This document shows positions 1 to 9,000 of a stretch of DNA of 64,000 nucleotides, piece by piece. The notes under the pieces were generated by a model. That model had not been told where the DNA came from, made no database searches, and worked only from the letters and a program-made list of their open reading frames with translations. The stretch spans positions 5,890,001 to 5,954,000 of the forward strand of contig NZ_CP142104.1 of the NCBI RefSeq assembly GCF_035751725.1, given 5' to 3'. The DNA comes from Pseudomonas frederiksbergensis. Lineage in GTDB: Bacteria > Pseudomonadota > Gammaproteobacteria > Pseudomonadales > Pseudomonadaceae. Every line of letters starts with the position of its first letter. The first letter of the stretch is position 1. A program made the position numbers and the translations under genes.

Positions 1-1350
1 CGTCATTTCTTTCATATGTTCGCGGTGTTCCGTGACAGCCTGAAAAGCAGCACCGACCAGCTCAGCTCGTTCCAGGCCTTGATGCTCAGCCTGGCTGGCC
101 GCGTCGGCGCGGGCAACATCGCCGGTGTCGGCATTGCCGTGACCCTCGGTGGTCCGGGTGCCGTGTTCTGGATGTGGGTGACCGCCCTGGTCGGCATGTC
201 CAGCAGCTTCTTCGAATGCTCCCTCGGCCAGCTCTACAAGCGCTGCGACTCCGAAGGCCAGTACCGTGGCGGCCCGTCCTATTACATCCAGCACGGCCTG
301 CAGAAGCGCTGGTTGGGCATGATCATGGCGTTCCTGCTGCTGATCACCTTCGGCTTCGCCTTCAACGGCCTGCAAGCCCACGCGGTCACCCATTCCCTGA
401 ACAACGCCTTCGGCTTTGACACCACCTATACAGGCCTGGGCCTGGCGGTGCTGCTGGGTCTGGTGTTCATCGGCGGGATCAAGCGTATCGCCAAGGTGGC
501 CGACCTGCTGGTACCGGTCAAGACCCTGGCCTACATCGGTGTGACCCTCTACGTGATCGTGCTGCAGTTCGAACACGTACCGGGCATGCTGGCGACAATC
601 GTCAAGAGCGCCTTTGGCCTGGACCAGGCTTTTGGCGGCCTGATCGGCAGCGCCATCGTCATGGGCGTCAAGCGTGGCGTGTTCGCCAACGAAGCCGGCC
701 TGGGCAGCGCGCCTAACGTCGCCGCCGTCGCGTCGGTCGAGCACCCGGCTGCACAAGGTGTGGTCCAGGCGTTCAGTGTGTTCCTCGACACCTTCGTGAT
801 CTGCACCTGCACCGCGTTGCTGATCCTGCTGTCGGGCTTCTATACCCCGGGCTTCGAAGGCGACGGCATTGCCCTGACCCAGAACTCCCTGGCAGCCGTG
901 GTCGGTGACTGGGGCCGAGTGTTCATCTCCGTAGCCTTGTCGTTGTTTGTGTTCACCTCGATCCTCTACAACTACTATCTGGGTGAGAACAACCTGCGCT
1001 TCATGCTCGGCGAAAACCGCAAGGCACTGATGGCGTATCGCACCCTGGTCCTGGCATTGATTTTCTGGGGCGCCATCGAGAACCTGGGCACCGTGTTCGC
1101 GTTCGCCGACATCACCATGACCCTGCTGGCTTTCGTCAACCTGATCGCGCTGTTCCTGCTGTTCAAGGTCGGCATGCGCATCCTGCGTGACTACGATGAC
1201 CAGCGTGCGGCCGGCATCAAGGTTCCTGTCTTTGACTCGAGCAAATTCCCGGACCTGGACCTGGACCGCAAAGCCTGGCCTGCGACCCCGTCGGCATCTG
1301 CCGCCGATGCCGGCAACGCTCCGGCGAGCCTGGCTGCAGCGCAACGCTGA
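1..1350 (+). CDS. Sodium:alanine/glycine symporter (AGCS family), 5' end cut by window
   Basis: The reading frame is open from base 1, so the N-terminus lies outside the window; the first ATG at 16 is internal. The visible ~449 residues are almost wholly hydrophobic, with about nine to ten membrane segments. They carry AGCS signatures: a G-R-V-G-A-G-N-I-A-G stretch near the visible start, GGPSYYIQ, and FANEAGLGSAPNVAAVA. Members import small neutral amino acids with Na+ at the inner membrane. The Ala/Pro-rich tail after about residue 410 is a cytoplasmic end. The family is clear; the substrate is inferred. The asparaginase gene downstream would fit a joint amino-acid catabolic role, but a hairpin-rich 135-bp gap separates the two genes. 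Confidence 0.9.
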   Translation, partial: RHFFHMFAVFRDSLKSSTDQLSSFQALMLSLAGRVGAGNIAGVGIAVTLGGPGAVFWMWVTALVGMSSSFFECSLGQLYKRCDSEGQYRGGPSYYIQHGLQKRWLGMIMAFLLLITFGFAFNGLQAHAVTHSLNNAFGFDTTYTGLGLAVLLGLVFIGGIKRIAKVADLLVPVKTLAYIGVTLYVIVLQFEHVPGMLATIVKSAFGLDQAFGGLIGSAIVMGVKRGVFANEAGLGSAPNVAAVASVEHPAAQGVVQAFSVFLDTFVICTCTALLILLSGFYTPGFEGDGIALTQNSLAAVVGDWGRVFISVALSLFVFTSILYNYYLGENNLRFMLGENRKALMAYRTLVLALIFWGAIENLGTVFAFADITMTLLAFVNLIALFLLFKVGMRILRDYDDQRAAGIKVPVFDSSKFPDLDLDRKAWPATPSASAADAGNAPASLAAAQR

Positions 1351-1372
1351 TCAACAGTCTGTTTGAAAAAAA

Positions 1373-1395
1373 CCGGGCGCACCCCCAGCGCCCGG
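1373..1395. terminator. Hairpin after the symporter gene
   Basis: A perfect 8-bp stem (CCGGGCGC 1373-1380 with GCGCCCGG 1388-1395) and a 7-nt loop, 23 bp after the symporter stop. A run of seven A lies just before it (1366-1372) and no T-run follows on the + strand. It therefore looks better as a minus-strand terminator, or as a weak one on the + strand. Confidence 0.5.
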
Positions 1396-1400
1396 CGTGA

Positions 1401-1440
1401 CACAACACAAGGTCGGCGTCATGCTCGACCTTATGTTGTG
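1401..1440. promoter_or_regulatory. 15-bp inverted repeat upstream of asparaginase
   Basis: Left arm 1401-1415 (CACAACACAAGGTCG) pairs with right arm 1426-1440 (CGACCTTATGTTGTG) at 14 of 15 positions, with a 10-nt spacer. It ends 45 bp before the asparaginase start codon. It could be an operator dyad, an RNA hairpin in the leader, or a terminator lacking a T-run. The function is not known. Confidence 0.5.
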
Positions 1441-1485
1441 GCGGCTAACCCAAGCGGCCGTTTTCATCCTCGGAGAACACCCCCA

Positions 1486-2490
1486 ATGAATGCCTCGACC
1501 TACCCTGCCGCCCAGCACGTCATGGTGCTCTACACCGGCGGCACCATCGGCATGCAAGCCAGCGCCAACGGCCTGGCCCCGGCATCCGGCTTCGAAGCGC
1601 GGATGCGCGACTACCTGCACAGCCAGCCTGAACTGGTAGTGCCGCAGTGGCGCTTCCGGGAGATGTCGCCGCTGATCGACAGCGCCAACATGACCCCAGC
1701 CTATTGGCAGCAACTGCGCGAAGCGGTGGTCGATGCCGTGGATGTGCAGGGCTGCGACAGCGTGCTTATCCTGCACGGCACCGACACCCTCGCCTACAGC
1801 GCCGCCGCCATGAGCTTCCAGTTGCTGGGCCTGCATGCGCGGGTCTGCTTCACCGGTTCGATGCTGCCCGCCGGCGTGACCGACAGCGACGCCTGGGAAA
1901 ATCTCAGCGGCGCGCTGGTTGCCCTTGGCCACGGCCTGGCGCCAAGCGTGCACCTTTATTTCCACGGGGAACTGCTGGCGCCGACCCGTTGCGCGAAAGT
2001 ACGCAGCTTCGGGCGCCATCCGTTCAAGCGCCTGGAACGCCAGGGTGGCGGCATCAAGGCGACTTCTCTGCCAACCCAGTTGAATTACAAACAGCCGAAG
2101 CAACTGGCGAACGTCGCAGCGCTGCCACTGTTCCCCGGCATCGGTGCCGAAATCATCGACGGCCTGCTGGGCAGCGGCATCCAGGGCCTGGTGCTGGAGT
2201 GCTACGGCAGCGGTACCGGGCCGAGCGACAACCCGGCGTTCCTGGCCAGCCTGGAGCGGGCGCGGGACAGCGGTGTGGTGGTGGTCGCCGTCACCCAATG
2301 CCATGAAGGCGGCGTCGAGCTGGACGTGTACGAAGCCGGCAGCCGTTTGCGCGGCGCTGGCGTGTTGTCGGGCGGCGGCATGACCCGCGAGGCAGCGTTT
2401 GGCAAGTTGCAGGCGTTGATTGGCGCTGGATTGCCGGTGGATGAGGTTCGGCGGTTGGTTGAGCTGGATCTGTGTGGCGAGCTGATCTGA
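1486..2490 (+). CDS. ansA: Type I L-asparaginase
   Basis: 334 residues. Hydrolyses asparagine to aspartate and ammonia, as a cytoplasmic type I enzyme because no signal peptide is present. Both asparaginase signatures are visible: YTGGTIGM at residues 16-23 with the catalytic Thr in TGGT, and the second active-site motif HGTDTLAY near residue 100. The C-terminal half has the usual small domain. Start chosen at ATG 1486 because CGGAGA lies about 9 nt upstream and the family begins just before the YTGGT strand; the reading frame itself is open back to 1363. It follows the alanine symporter in the same direction, and a large inverted repeat sits in its upstream region. Confidence 0.93.
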   Translation: MNASTYPAAQHVMVLYTGGTIGMQASANGLAPASGFEARMRDYLHSQPELVVPQWRFREMSPLIDSANMTPAYWQQLREAVVDAVDVQGCDSVLILHGTDTLAYSAAAMSFQLLGLHARVCFTGSMLPAGVTDSDAWENLSGALVALGHGLAPSVHLYFHGELLAPTRCAKVRSFGRHPFKRLERQGGGIKATSLPTQLNYKQPKQLANVAALPLFPGIGAEIIDGLLGSGIQGLVLECYGSGTGPSDNPAFLASLERARDSGVVVVAVTQCHEGGVELDVYEAGSRLRGAGVLSGGGMTREAAFGKLQALIGAGLPVDEVRRLVELDLCGELI

Positions 2491-2531
2491 CGGCCTGCAA
2501 AGTTTTTGGCCGGCATATAACTTGCTCCGTC

Positions 2532-2551
2532 TCCAGCCTCCCAAGGCTGGA
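2532..2551 (+). promoter_or_regulatory. Leader hairpin before the AraC gene
   Basis: TCCAGCCT (2532-2539) and AGGCTGGA (2544-2551) form a perfect 8-bp stem with a 4-nt loop, ending 8 nt before ATG 2560, next to a weak CGGA ribosome site. It may lower translation or protect the 5' end. A TTTTTGGCC at 2503-2511 resembles the direct repeats found before aphA. Confidence 0.35.
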
Positions 2552-2559
2552 AACGGACC

Positions 2560-3552
2560 ATGCTGCATTCCCACCTCACCACGCTCAACGCCGTCTCCCT
2601 GGTGCTCGACGCCTTCAAGCATGACGGCCTGCCACACGATGCATTGCTGGCCGGCAGCGGCATCAGCACGGCGGACTTGAGCCGGGCCGACACGCGCATC
2701 ACCACCAACCAGGAGATGCAGGTCTGTGCCAACGCCGTCGCGCTCAAGCGGGATATCGGCTTGGAACTGGGCCGCAACATGCACGTTTCGTCCTACGGCA
2801 TGCTGGGATACGCCCTGCTCACGAGTGCCACCTTAGGTGACGCTTTGCGTCTCGCGCTGCGCTACCCGGCGCTGTTGGGAACACTCTTCGAGCTGGCCCT
2901 GGAAGAGGACGGCGAGCACATCTGGCTCAGCGCTGGCGACTATCGGGAAAACCCGGCCCTGGCGGCGTTCAACGCCGAGTTCTGCATGGTCTCGCTGAAG
3001 GTAATCTGCAACGATTTGCTCGGTCACCCGCTGCCCTTGCGCGCAGCGCGGTTCGAACACCCAGCGCCGGATTACCACGCGCGCTACGCCAATCTCTTCG
3101 ACTGCCCGGTCCGCTTCGATAGCATCGACAACGCCTTTGCCTTCGATCGCCATTGGCTGGAACAGCCCCTGCCGCTGGCCGACCCCATCACTCATCACGC
3201 CATGGCCGAACGCTGCCGCCGGCAGAACACCGAATTCACCGGCCGCCAGGCCTGGCTGGGACGCATCCGCCAACTGCTCGTCGCGCAACTCGATGCCGCC
3301 CCAGGCCTGGAGGGCTTGGCCGAACAAATGAACTGCTCGGCGCGCACCCTGCGCCGGCACCTCAAGGATCTGGGTTGCAGCTATCAGGAACTGCTCGATG
3401 AGCTGCGCTTCGAACGGGCCAAGCAGATGCTCTGTGAAGACCGACTGCCGATCTACCAGATCGCCGAACTGCTCGGTTTCAGTGAAACCGCGAGCTTTCG
3501 CCATGCCTTCGTACGCTGGAGCGGCGTGGCGCCGAGTCGGTTCAGGACGTGA
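2560..3552 (+). CDS. AraC family transcriptional regulator
   Basis: 330 residues. Residues ~20-210 match the arabinose-binding-like ligand domain of the OruR/ArgR-like AraC subgroup (Arabinose_bd type). Residues ~235-330 hold two helix-turn-helix motifs: one around LEGLAEQMNCSARTLRRHL, and a second around IAELLGFSETASFRHAF, which ends in the family signature W-S-G-V-A-P-S-R-F. It lies between asparaginase and the acetylpolyamine deacetylase, all on the + strand. A pair of 10-bp direct repeats 20 bp apart just upstream of the deacetylase gene makes the polyamine genes its most likely target (inference). The effector is unknown; a polyamine or its degradation product would fit. Confidence 0.9.
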   Translation: MLHSHLTTLNAVSLVLDAFKHDGLPHDALLAGSGISTADLSRADTRITTNQEMQVCANAVALKRDIGLELGRNMHVSSYGMLGYALLTSATLGDALRLALRYPALLGTLFELALEEDGEHIWLSAGDYRENPALAAFNAEFCMVSLKVICNDLLGHPLPLRAARFEHPAPDYHARYANLFDCPVRFDSIDNAFAFDRHWLEQPLPLADPITHHAMAERCRRQNTEFTGRQAWLGRIRQLLVAQLDAAPGLEGLAEQMNCSARTLRRHLKDLGCSYQELLDELRFERAKQMLCEDRLPIYQIAELLGFSETASFRHAFVRWSGVAPSRFRT

Positions 3553-3650
3553 AAGTTGGCTTCAAGCACGATCCCCGTGGCGAGGGAGCCATAGACTCAC
3601 GCCCCGAACCAGCGCACACCCGCGCCAACAAGGGGCGATTTACGGTCAAA

Positions 3651-3680
3651 CCTTTTGGCCATTTCGATCCCCTTTTGGCC
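3651..3680 (+). promoter_or_regulatory. Two 10-bp direct repeats, likely AraC-type operator
   Basis: CCTTTTGGCC occurs exactly at 3651-3660 and again at 3671-3680, a 20-bp period, 73-102 bp upstream of the aphA start. AraC-family activators bind tandem half-sites about two helical turns apart. The AraC gene directly upstream is the obvious candidate. A partial copy (TTTTTGGCC, 2503-2511) precedes the AraC gene itself. Confidence 0.55.
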
Positions 3681-3752
3681 TTTCCTGCCGTTCTCCTAAA
3701 CCCTGCGTGGCGCAAGACTTGATCCAGCGAATCAGCCCTGCGGAGAACAAGA

Positions 3753-4784
3753 ATGCTGACGATCTACTCAGACGATCACCACCTGCACCATGGACGCTGC
3801 GAATTGATGGACGGGCAGTTGATGCCCTGTTTCGAGATGCCGTCCCGGGCCGACCATGTGCTGGAGCGGGTCAAGGCTCGGGCGCTGGGGCCGGTGGAGG
3901 CGCCGCAGGATTTTGGCCTGGCGCCGATCCTGCGTATCCACAGCCCGGCGTATCTGGAATTCTTCAAGGGCGCCTGGGAGCGTTGGACCGAGTTCAACCG
4001 CGACGGTGACCTGCTGCCCTACACCTGGCCGGCCCGCACGTTGCGCACGGTGATGCCGACCAGCCTGCATGGCCAACTCGGCTATTACAGTTTCGACGGC
4101 GGTGCGCCGATTACCGCCGGCACCTGGCAAGCGGCGTACAGCGCAGCCCAGGTCGCCCTCACCGCCCAGGCCGACATCCAACGCGGCGCCCGTAGCGCCT
4201 TCGCGCTGTGCCGTCCGCCGGGGCATCATGCCGCTGGCGATTTAATGGGCGGTTATTGCTACCTCAACAACGCCGCTATCGCCGCCCAAGCCTTTCTCGA
4301 CCAAGGGCACAAGAAAGTCGCGATCCTCGATGTGGATTATCACCACGGCAACGGCACCCAATCGATTTTCTACGAACGCAGCGACGTGTTGTTCGCCTCG
4401 ATCCACGGACACCCGGAGGCGGAGTTTCCATTTTTCCTGGGCTACGAAGATGAGCGCGGCGAAGGCGCCGGCGCGGGCTTCAACTTCAACTACCCTTTGC
4501 CGGCAGGCTCAGGCTGGGACACGTGGAGCGCCGCCCTGGAGCAAGCCTGCGGTGAAGTCCAACGCTACGACGCCGACGTCATCGTCGTATCCCTGGGCGT
4601 GGACACGTTCAAGGACGATCCGATTTCGCAGTTCAAGCTCGACAGCCCGGACTACCTGGCGCTGGGCAAGCGCATCGCCGCCCTCGGCAAACCGACGCTG
4701 TTCGTGATGGAAGGCGGCTACGCGGTGGCAGAAATCGGCATCAATGCCGTGAACGTCCTTGAAGGTTTCCAAAGCGCCCAATGA
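3753..4784 (+). CDS. aphA: Acetylpolyamine amidohydrolase (class II HDAC-like)
   Basis: 343 residues, the normal length for bacterial acetylpolyamine amidohydrolases, which remove acetyl groups from acetylputrescine or acetylcadaverine with a Zn2+ ion. The active site can be read directly: His158-His159 in PPGHHAAG, zinc ligands Asp195 and His197 in DVDYHHGNG, Asp284 in GVDTF, and Tyr323 in EGGYA. These are the same numbers as in the Mycoplana enzyme. The downstream neighbour, 11 bp away, is a polyamine-binding protein, the same pairing as PA1409-PA1410 in P. aeruginosa, so the aphA name rather than aphB is favoured. Together they would take up and deacetylate polyamines for catabolism. Expression is probably set by the AraC regulator upstream. 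Confidence 0.92.
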   Translation: MLTIYSDDHHLHHGRCELMDGQLMPCFEMPSRADHVLERVKARALGPVEAPQDFGLAPILRIHSPAYLEFFKGAWERWTEFNRDGDLLPYTWPARTLRTVMPTSLHGQLGYYSFDGGAPITAGTWQAAYSAAQVALTAQADIQRGARSAFALCRPPGHHAAGDLMGGYCYLNNAAIAAQAFLDQGHKKVAILDVDYHHGNGTQSIFYERSDVLFASIHGHPEAEFPFFLGYEDERGEGAGAGFNFNYPLPAGSGWDTWSAALEQACGEVQRYDADVIVVSLGVDTFKDDPISQFKLDSPDYLALGKRIAALGKPTLFVMEGGYAVAEIGINAVNVLEGFQSAQ

Positions 4785-4795
4785 GGAACATCAGC

Positions 4796-5896
4796 ATGAA
4801 CAGACTCAAGCGTTTGATCGCCCCGGCCCTGTGCGCCGCGCTGCTGTGTGGCGCCGCCCAGGCCGAGGAGCGTACGTTGCGCGTCTACAACTGGTTCGAC
4901 TACATCACGCCCAAGGCACTGGACGATTTCAAGGCGCAGAACAGCCAGGTCAAGTTGATCTACGACATCTTCGACACCAACGAAGCCCTGGAGGCCAAGC
5001 TGCTGACGGGGAACGCCGGTTATGACGTGGTGGTGCCGTCCAATGTGTTCCTGGCCAAGCAGATCGAAGCCGGGGTGTTCCAACCGCTGGACCGCAGCAA
5101 GCTGCCGAACTGGAACCACCTCGATCCCAAGCTGATGAAGCTGATCGAAGCCAACGACCCCGGCAACAAATTCGCCGTGCCCTACATGTACGGCACGATC
5201 CTGATCGGCTTCAACCCGGACAAGGTCAAGGCAGCCCTGGGCGACAACGCGCCGGTGGACAGTTGGGACCTGATCTTCAAGGAAGAAAACATCAGCAAGC
5301 TCAAGCAGTGCGGCGTTGCCCTGCTTGATTCGCCGTCGGAAATCCTGCCCCTGGCCTTGCAGCACCTGGGCCTGGACCCCAACAGCAAGAAGCCGGCGGA
5401 CTACACCAAGGCTGAAGCGCTGCTGTTGAAAATCCGGCCTTACATCACGTATTTCCACTCGTCCAAATACATGGCGGATATCGCCAACGGCGACATCTGC
5501 GTGGCCGTCGGTTATTCCGGCAGCTTTTCCCAAGCGGCCAACCGCGCCAAGGAAGCCAAGAATGGCGTGACCGTGGACATGCGCCTGCCCAAGGAAGGCG
5601 CGCCGATCTGGTTCGACATGCTCGCGATCCCCAAGGGCGCGAAGAATCCGGACGATGCCTACACCTTCATCGACTACTTGCTGCAGCCCAAGGTGATCGC
5701 GCCGATCAGCGACTTTGTCGGCTATCCGAACCCGAACAAGGACGCCACCGAAATGGTCGACCCGGCGATCCGCGGCAACCCCAACCTGTACCCGACCGAG
5801 GCGGCCATGGCCTCGCTGTACACGTTGCAACCGTTGCCCAGGGATGCCGAGCGCGCACGCACGCGGGCCTGGACGCGAATCAAGTCCGGCCAGTAA
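4796..5896 (+). CDS. Periplasmic polyamine-binding protein (PotF/SpuD type)
   Basis: 366 residues. The signal peptide runs to about Ala22-Gln-Ala before EERTLRVYNWFDYITP, a classic PotD/PotF opening. The body has the two-lobed substrate-binding fold with family motifs YDVVVPSNVFLAKQIEAG, KFAVPYMYGTILIGFN and the tail YPTEAAMASLYTLQPLP. It binds putrescine or spermidine and delivers them to an ABC permease, but no permease or ATPase gene is next to it. Start ATG 4796 is chosen because AGGA lies 8 nt before it and the signal peptide begins there (the frame is open from 4781). It is co-transcribed with the deacetylase, whose stop codon is 11 bp upstream, and is followed by a strong terminator. 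Confidence 0.92.
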   Translation: MNRLKRLIAPALCAALLCGAAQAEERTLRVYNWFDYITPKALDDFKAQNSQVKLIYDIFDTNEALEAKLLTGNAGYDVVVPSNVFLAKQIEAGVFQPLDRSKLPNWNHLDPKLMKLIEANDPGNKFAVPYMYGTILIGFNPDKVKAALGDNAPVDSWDLIFKEENISKLKQCGVALLDSPSEILPLALQHLGLDPNSKKPADYTKAEALLLKIRPYITYFHSSKYMADIANGDICVAVGYSGSFSQAANRAKEAKNGVTVDMRLPKEGAPIWFDMLAIPKGAKNPDDAYTFIDYLLQPKVIAPISDFVGYPNPNKDATEMVDPAIRGNPNLYPTEAAMASLYTLQPLPRDAERARTRAWTRIKSGQ

Positions 5897-5947
5897 CCAG
5901 GAGATCCATACATAGTTACCGCCTTCTCCGTCCCCTGTCTCCCTAGC

Positions 5948-5984
5948 ATGAAAACCCCGAAGCGTTCGGCTTCGGGGTTTTCAT
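5948..5984. terminator. Strong intrinsic terminator
   Basis: A perfect 16-bp stem (5948-5963 with 5969-5984) and GTTCG loop, with an A4 run on the left arm and T4 on the right, so it works in both directions. It closes the polyamine operon. It ends only 24 nt before the ATG of the giant gene that follows, and so lies inside or across that gene's leader. Confidence 0.9.
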
Positions 5985-6008
5985 CCATCTGCAGACAAGG
6001 ACGTTCAA

Positions 6009-9000
6009 ATGACACCAGAGCCAACCGGCACCCTCCCGGCCTCCGATGTGAATATCAGAGGTGCGCTGCTCAACCAGCTACTCGCGGGCCCCACATACCC
6101 AGAAGTGGCCGCCGTGCTCCTGCGGGATGCGCTCAAAGATCTCTATCCCGCCTTGGATATCAACCCTTTTACCACTGTCGTTGGCGAATCAGCCTGGGAC
6201 ATTGTCGACGGCGACATCGTAGAGCGCCCTAGCGTCTTTATCACCCTTAGCAATCTGCTGGCCGCACGGGTGGACACCGCCCAGCCCACCCTGCTGATCG
6301 AGGGATTGCATTTTCTGACGCAACTGCCGCTGACCGTGCCCCCCGTGCATTTGCCGGTGCGCATCGATCAGATCGGGCGCCTGATCAACGAATTGGTACC
6401 GGCCATGTTACCGGCCAGCCAGGAGCAACAACTGGCGTACTGGAACGTCCCATTCGGCGACTACGGCCCCCGTTGGCATGAACTCTCCGACACCTTGCGC
6501 AAGCTGTGGGACGTCACACAAATCGACGGATGGACAGCGGCTGAATGCGACATGGCCCGGCAACTGTTTCTATTCCCCGACCCGAAAGACCGCGAGGACA
6601 GTTATGCCAGCCATGCCTATCTGGTCGACATCAAGGCGGTGCAAGACGGCCAGGAAAGCCGCGTCAACGAAAACTCCCTGGTGGTACTGATCGGCCAGAT
6701 CGAAAAAAAGGAAGTCATCCTCGCGCATTCATTGCTCAACGGTTATGAGAAATTCGAGTCACGAGAGGCACTCGGACAATCGCTTTCAAACCACCTGGGC
6801 GGCCAGGCGCACGTCTCTCGCATACGCTGGCGACTCTATGAGCCCAAAGGCAATCTCTTCGACAGCAAGGCCTGCGGGATCATCGCCACACAGATCAAAG
6901 TGCTGGGTACCCCCGGAATCTGGCGCAATACCCACTTCACCGAAGGGCAACCGCCTACGCCCGAAGGGCTGGAAACAGGACCTGGCGAGCGTTGGTATCA
7001 ACAACAGATACCCGAATGGCTTCAGGATGCGTCGGTGTCCGACCAGATTCAATTCGCCCAACACATGAAGAACCTGTCGGCACTGAGCAGCGTCCATGCC
7101 GGCAAGACTTACCTGGACGATATCCTGCCCATCAAGGAATACGCCTCGCTTGCCCTAAAAGCACAAATGCAATCGGACCATGACGACGCCTCGGCGCTGA
7201 CTCCGGAAAAGATCGAGATCGAGATCAAAAGTGTTATTGCCTGGGGCACCTTCGTTGTTCCCTTCAAAACAGACGTTACGCGATTCAATCTCGTCGAGCT
7301 GGCGTTGCAGAATCTGATCGCGCTGCCAGCAGGTAATAAGACAGTCAGATCACTCGACGGGACCGAGCTTCCCGACTGGATGACCGTGGAATACATCGAG
7401 AACCTCATCACTCAGGTGGATATCGGTCGCGTCTATCCCGAGCTGATCAAGCGCAAACTGCTCAATGATCCGAAAGAGTCGGCCCGACGCGAGACGCTAT
7501 ATACCTCCCAGTTACGCATACAGCTGCCGATGCTGGCGCTGGAGAACAAACTGCGCGGGCAGGGCAATATCGATGACTTGGGGTGTCGTTATGTCTCGGC
7601 CTTGATGCAGCCCCTGGAAGAGGATCGCAAAGTCGAAGGGCAGGAAATCGTCCTGCGCAAACTGGCCTTCGTGTCCGAGCCGCAAATCGGGCTTTCCGAA
7701 GACATCGTCGCCAACATGTTCGTGATCGGCCCACGAACGCCAAGTGCCGGCCCTTGCTTGCTCTATCGCCCCTTGCTGGAACCGCAGTTGTGTCAGTTCC
7801 CTTCGTTCAGCAACATGCTGTACGGGATCCGGCAAACCGATTCGTTGCGCAAATCGGTTCTGGCCTGGCTGCCCGACGGGGTTCGGGAAAACTACAGTCG
7901 CTTTGTTTTCCCGGGCGCCCTGCCCTCGCCCTGGGCCGTCGTGGAGTTCGCGACCAACCCACTGACGCTGTTTTCCGATATCGGCCCCGTCAACCTCAGC
8001 AACGAGACGCTGGGCGCCGACTTCATGCCACTGTTGTTCAAGGCCAACGCCAATGCCCTGGTCACGCTCGCCGATCGCCAATCGGTTTCCAATAACGAGA
8101 ACCGTTGGGAATCTTTCAAGCAAACCGGTTGGTTGATACTCAGCCTGGCGCTGCCCTATCTGGGAAACACGGCAAACACGGCGGTCTGGCTCTGGCAGAT
8201 TCTCAGCGACGCCGAACGACTGGCTGGCGGCGACGAGGAACTCAAGGGGCAGGCCAAATGGGTGGCAGTCGTCGACCTGATGCTCAACGTGGCATTGGGT
8301 GTCCTCAACATCGTGATCGAACGCACCCGGGCGAGCAGCCGTAAACGCCCGATAGAAGCCCCGGAAACCATCCCGGCTCCAGGCCTGCCAAAACCAACAC
8401 CCGAACTGATCATCGAGAAAGTGGCTCCGTTCATCCAGCCAGAGCTCCCGCAAGAGCACTACGATGTCATCCACACCAGTGGCGCCTTGATGGGCAAATC
8501 GAAAAAGGACCTCAGCTTTCTCGACAGTTTCAGCACCAAGGCCCCCGACAGTCTTGGCCCACCCGAAAGCGAAGGCGCACTCAAGGGTCTCTATCAGCAC
8601 GATGAGCACTGGTATGCGAAGTTGGCGGACAAATGGTTCGAGGTCAGGACAGAGGGAGAGCAGGTCAGCATCATCGACGGAGCACGCAACGGCCCGCCCC
8701 TGATGCGCGACGGGCAAGGTCAATGGCAGATCGACAGTCGCTTGCGCCTACGTGGCAGCGGTTCAAAGGGCGCTCGGCGCAAGGTCATTGCCGATGCGCT
8801 TCGCCGTAACATTCAATTGCTTGATGAACTCAATAAATTTGAAAAGCAAAAACCGGCAAACGAACGGCTGCTGACAATGCACGCACAGGCCATGAACCAG
8901 GCATCGGGTGCGGCCAAGGAAACGCAGCGCAATAAATACGTGGCCACGCTGGAAACCCAGCGAGAAAACTACGAAAAAGCACTCAACACCCTGATCGAAT

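Noticed and set aside
1351..2784. 477-codon minus-strand frame over asparaginase and the AraC gene
   Set aside because: Crosses two real + strand genes; composition typical of an antisense shadow.
7512..8723. 403-codon frame antisense to the first giant toxin gene
   Set aside because: Lies fully inside the intact 1532-residue frame and has no recognisable domain or ribosome site.
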